DNA of 64,000 nt from Albifimbria verrucaria. Taxonomy: Eukaryota; Ascomycota; Sordariomycetes; Hypocreales; Stachybotryaceae. Shown here one piece after another: positions 62,480 to 64,000 of this stretch (position 1 is its first letter; the number at the start of each line of letters is the position of its first letter). The stretch covers positions 5,270,001 to 5,334,000 of the forward strand of contig JAHREC010000009.1 in the NCBI GenBank assembly GCA_020081605.1, in the 5' to 3' direction. Position numbers and translations under genes: made by a program. The notes beneath the pieces were generated by a model. That model searched no databases. It was not told where the DNA came from and worked only from the letters and a program-made list of their open reading frames with translations.

Positions 62480-64000
62480 TAAGCGCTGCATCCAGCTTCG
62501 CTTGCATGTTCTAGAAGGGTTTCAACCTGGTTATCTGGGAAGATTTATGGTTGGTCAATTGAAGAAAGCTTGAGACATGTATGTATCTGCAGTTCAGGTA
62601 CGTCGCCGGGGCCCCGTCTATCATTGGTGGAGTAAGGGGGTGACGCGTTGCAATCAATGGTGATATCAAGCAATTAATGGAGGGCAGAGCATGGGCGATG
62701 AGGATAGCCATTTCTAGTCCAAACGCCCTCTTCGGCGATACTTCCTAGCTGCGATAAAACATGTGGTGACAAGCTCGGGGTATGGTGAGAGGAAGAGGCA
62801 ATTCCCTAAGCCAGATCTGGTGCTTTGCAAAGAACGCATGATTGTATGGCCTACCGGGCGCTCCGTTATCGATGTCTGCTGGGGAGGATAACGGAGCCGA
62901 GATTAGTGGTGTAACCGAGGCCAGTCAACGGGCACCATATGGTAAGCATGATCCTTGTCCCTTGAGCGAACATGGTCTTCTTTAGGCAAGTAGAGAGATA
63001 GCAACTAAATTAGGTCGCTCTCTGTAGGGTAGCGCCAGGTGTGGTCGCTCAGCACCATTGCTACGGCGGTGCCGAGAGCCGGGGATTGTCTGGTAGCTCG
63101 AACTCTGGAATGCTTGGGCCAGTTCATGACTAGGCATGTGAGCTTAATCAGTCAGTAGGCCAAATGCTAGGGCCTAAACCAGAGGGCAACGGGCGGTACT
63201 AAGGTAGGTAGGTAGGTTAGATAGGTATTTGTAGGAGAGTGCCATGAGTAATGCGCGCTACAAACCCCTTTCAAAGCCAACCCTAGCTTGTCGGAATCTT
63301 ATCGTGAAAGATGGAGCCTCGCCACAACGGGTCCCATTTGGAATTCCCGGGCCCACACACGCAAGGCTGCAGGCGGGTCGGTTGTGGTCGGTTGTGCGTC
63401 TGGTCATGACATGTGCACGATCGAGCTTGTAGGGACGAAGAAGAAGCTCTTCCAGGCACACACGTAGGATCAAGACAAGATACCCGGCAGCAATGCAGGG
63501 ATCTTCCGCAGAAGGAAGAAGGAAAAGAAGAAAGATTAATCTCTGGTGCAGGGAGCCTAATGCGAATCCTGAAGATCCCGGACTCACATTCACCATTCTT
63601 GTTTCAATATGCAAAGGGCCGAAGACAAGACCATACATACACATCAACAAGGCGGAAGGCCACTCAACCTCGGCGCACGGAAGCAGCATCGACGCCTCCC
63701 AGCTGAAAAAACAAAGACACGAGCCGGGCCACACTTACGTGCATGCCAGGTACATACAGCACCCATGTAGACAACGCATCCGTTCCGCTCTACTCGTCAC
63801 TTGGTGAAATGAAGAGCTGTGATGGCTTCTGCAGGGTAGTCCAATCCAATGCGAGGACAAAGGGTCAAACAAGCCAAGGTCATGCGACACCACCTTAAAA
63901 ACGCGGCCCCCTGCTTGCAGAGCCATGGCGATCCTCCAGAACCTAGAGGAGCAACGATGCAGTCCCTGGAATTGGAATAGGATGACGGGCCCTTGCCGGA
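62480..64000. other. intergenic region, no gene seen
   Basis: About 1.5 kb to the window edge, with a GGTA microsatellite at about 63203-63217. The longest frame (158 codons, minus strand, 63258-63734) has no motif. An adjacent gene may start beyond the window. Confidence 0.5.
63203..63217. repeat. GGTA microsatellite
   Basis: AGGTAGGTAGGTAGG followed by TTAGATAGG; the complementary form of the motif near 41604. Confidence 0.7.

Noticed and set aside
63258..63734. 158-codon open frame on the minus strand
   Set aside because: Cysteine- and leucine-rich composition without any family motif, in a microsatellite-bearing non-coding region.

Overview
The window is nuclear DNA of a filamentous ascomycete. 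The gene set and short introns fit a Sordariomycete, most likely Hypocreales, but I cannot name the species. The evidence is genes split by many 48-105 nt introns with GT...AG ends and CTAAC/CTAAT branch sites, secreted carbohydrate-active enzymes, a PDR-type ABC transporter, and families typical of fungi (spherulation-specific family 4, fungal type IIC P-ATPase, fungal AtuA).

Layout: (1) 1.1 kb, a small cysteine-rich secreted protein (+). (2) 2.1-4.6 kb, a GH95 alpha-L-fucosidase (-). (3) 6.5 kb, a tRNA-Gln-like sequence. (4) 7.3-8.1 kb, an AhpD/carboxymuconolactone decarboxylase-like protein (+). (5) 8.8-9.7 kb, a cutinase (-). (6) 11.3-12.4 kb, a short-chain dehydrogenase (-). (7) 13.0-13.9 kb, a spherulin-4-like secreted protein (-). 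(8) 15.6-18.3 kb, a secreted GH31 alpha-glucosidase (+). (9) 19.0-20.9 kb, a fungal membrane protein of unknown function (+). (10) 23.0-26.7 kb, a type IIC P-type ATPase (+). (11) 27.6-32.4 kb, a full-size PDR/ABCG transporter (+), convergent with (12) 32.5-34.7 kb, an AtuA-family protein (-), which is divergent from (13) 35.8-37.5 kb, an MFS sugar-porter-type carrier (+). (14) 38.9-41.0 kb, a secreted BBE-type FAD oxidase (+). (15) 42.8-44.3 kb, a DHCR24-like FAD oxidoreductase (+). (16) 46.2-62.5 kb, a run of secreted proteins: SGNH hydrolase with VCBS/FG-GAP repeats (+), S8 subtilase (+), galactose oxidase (-), a Kex2-type cysteine-rich peptide precursor (-), and a second SGNH/VCBS protein (+).

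Regions 1-18 kb and 46-62 kb look like extracellular degradation and interaction functions acting on fucosides, glucosides, cutin and proteins, with H2O2 from galactose oxidase. Region 23-37 kb is transport (cation pump, drug efflux, sugar-type uptake) around one catabolic-type enzyme. No virus, CRISPR array, rRNA or recognisable intact transposon was seen.

Technical caveat: nearly every long gene has one to six single-base frame breaks. Almost all are repaired by adding one base to a homopolymer, mostly G or C runs. After that correction plus intron removal, all fifteen long genes I could model completely have coding lengths divisible by three (the tally excludes the membrane protein at 19.0-20.9 kb). 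I therefore read the breaks as under-called homopolymers in the assembly rather than mass pseudogenisation. One exception is an in-frame TGA in the BBE oxidase. Lengths in aa below are for the corrected models.
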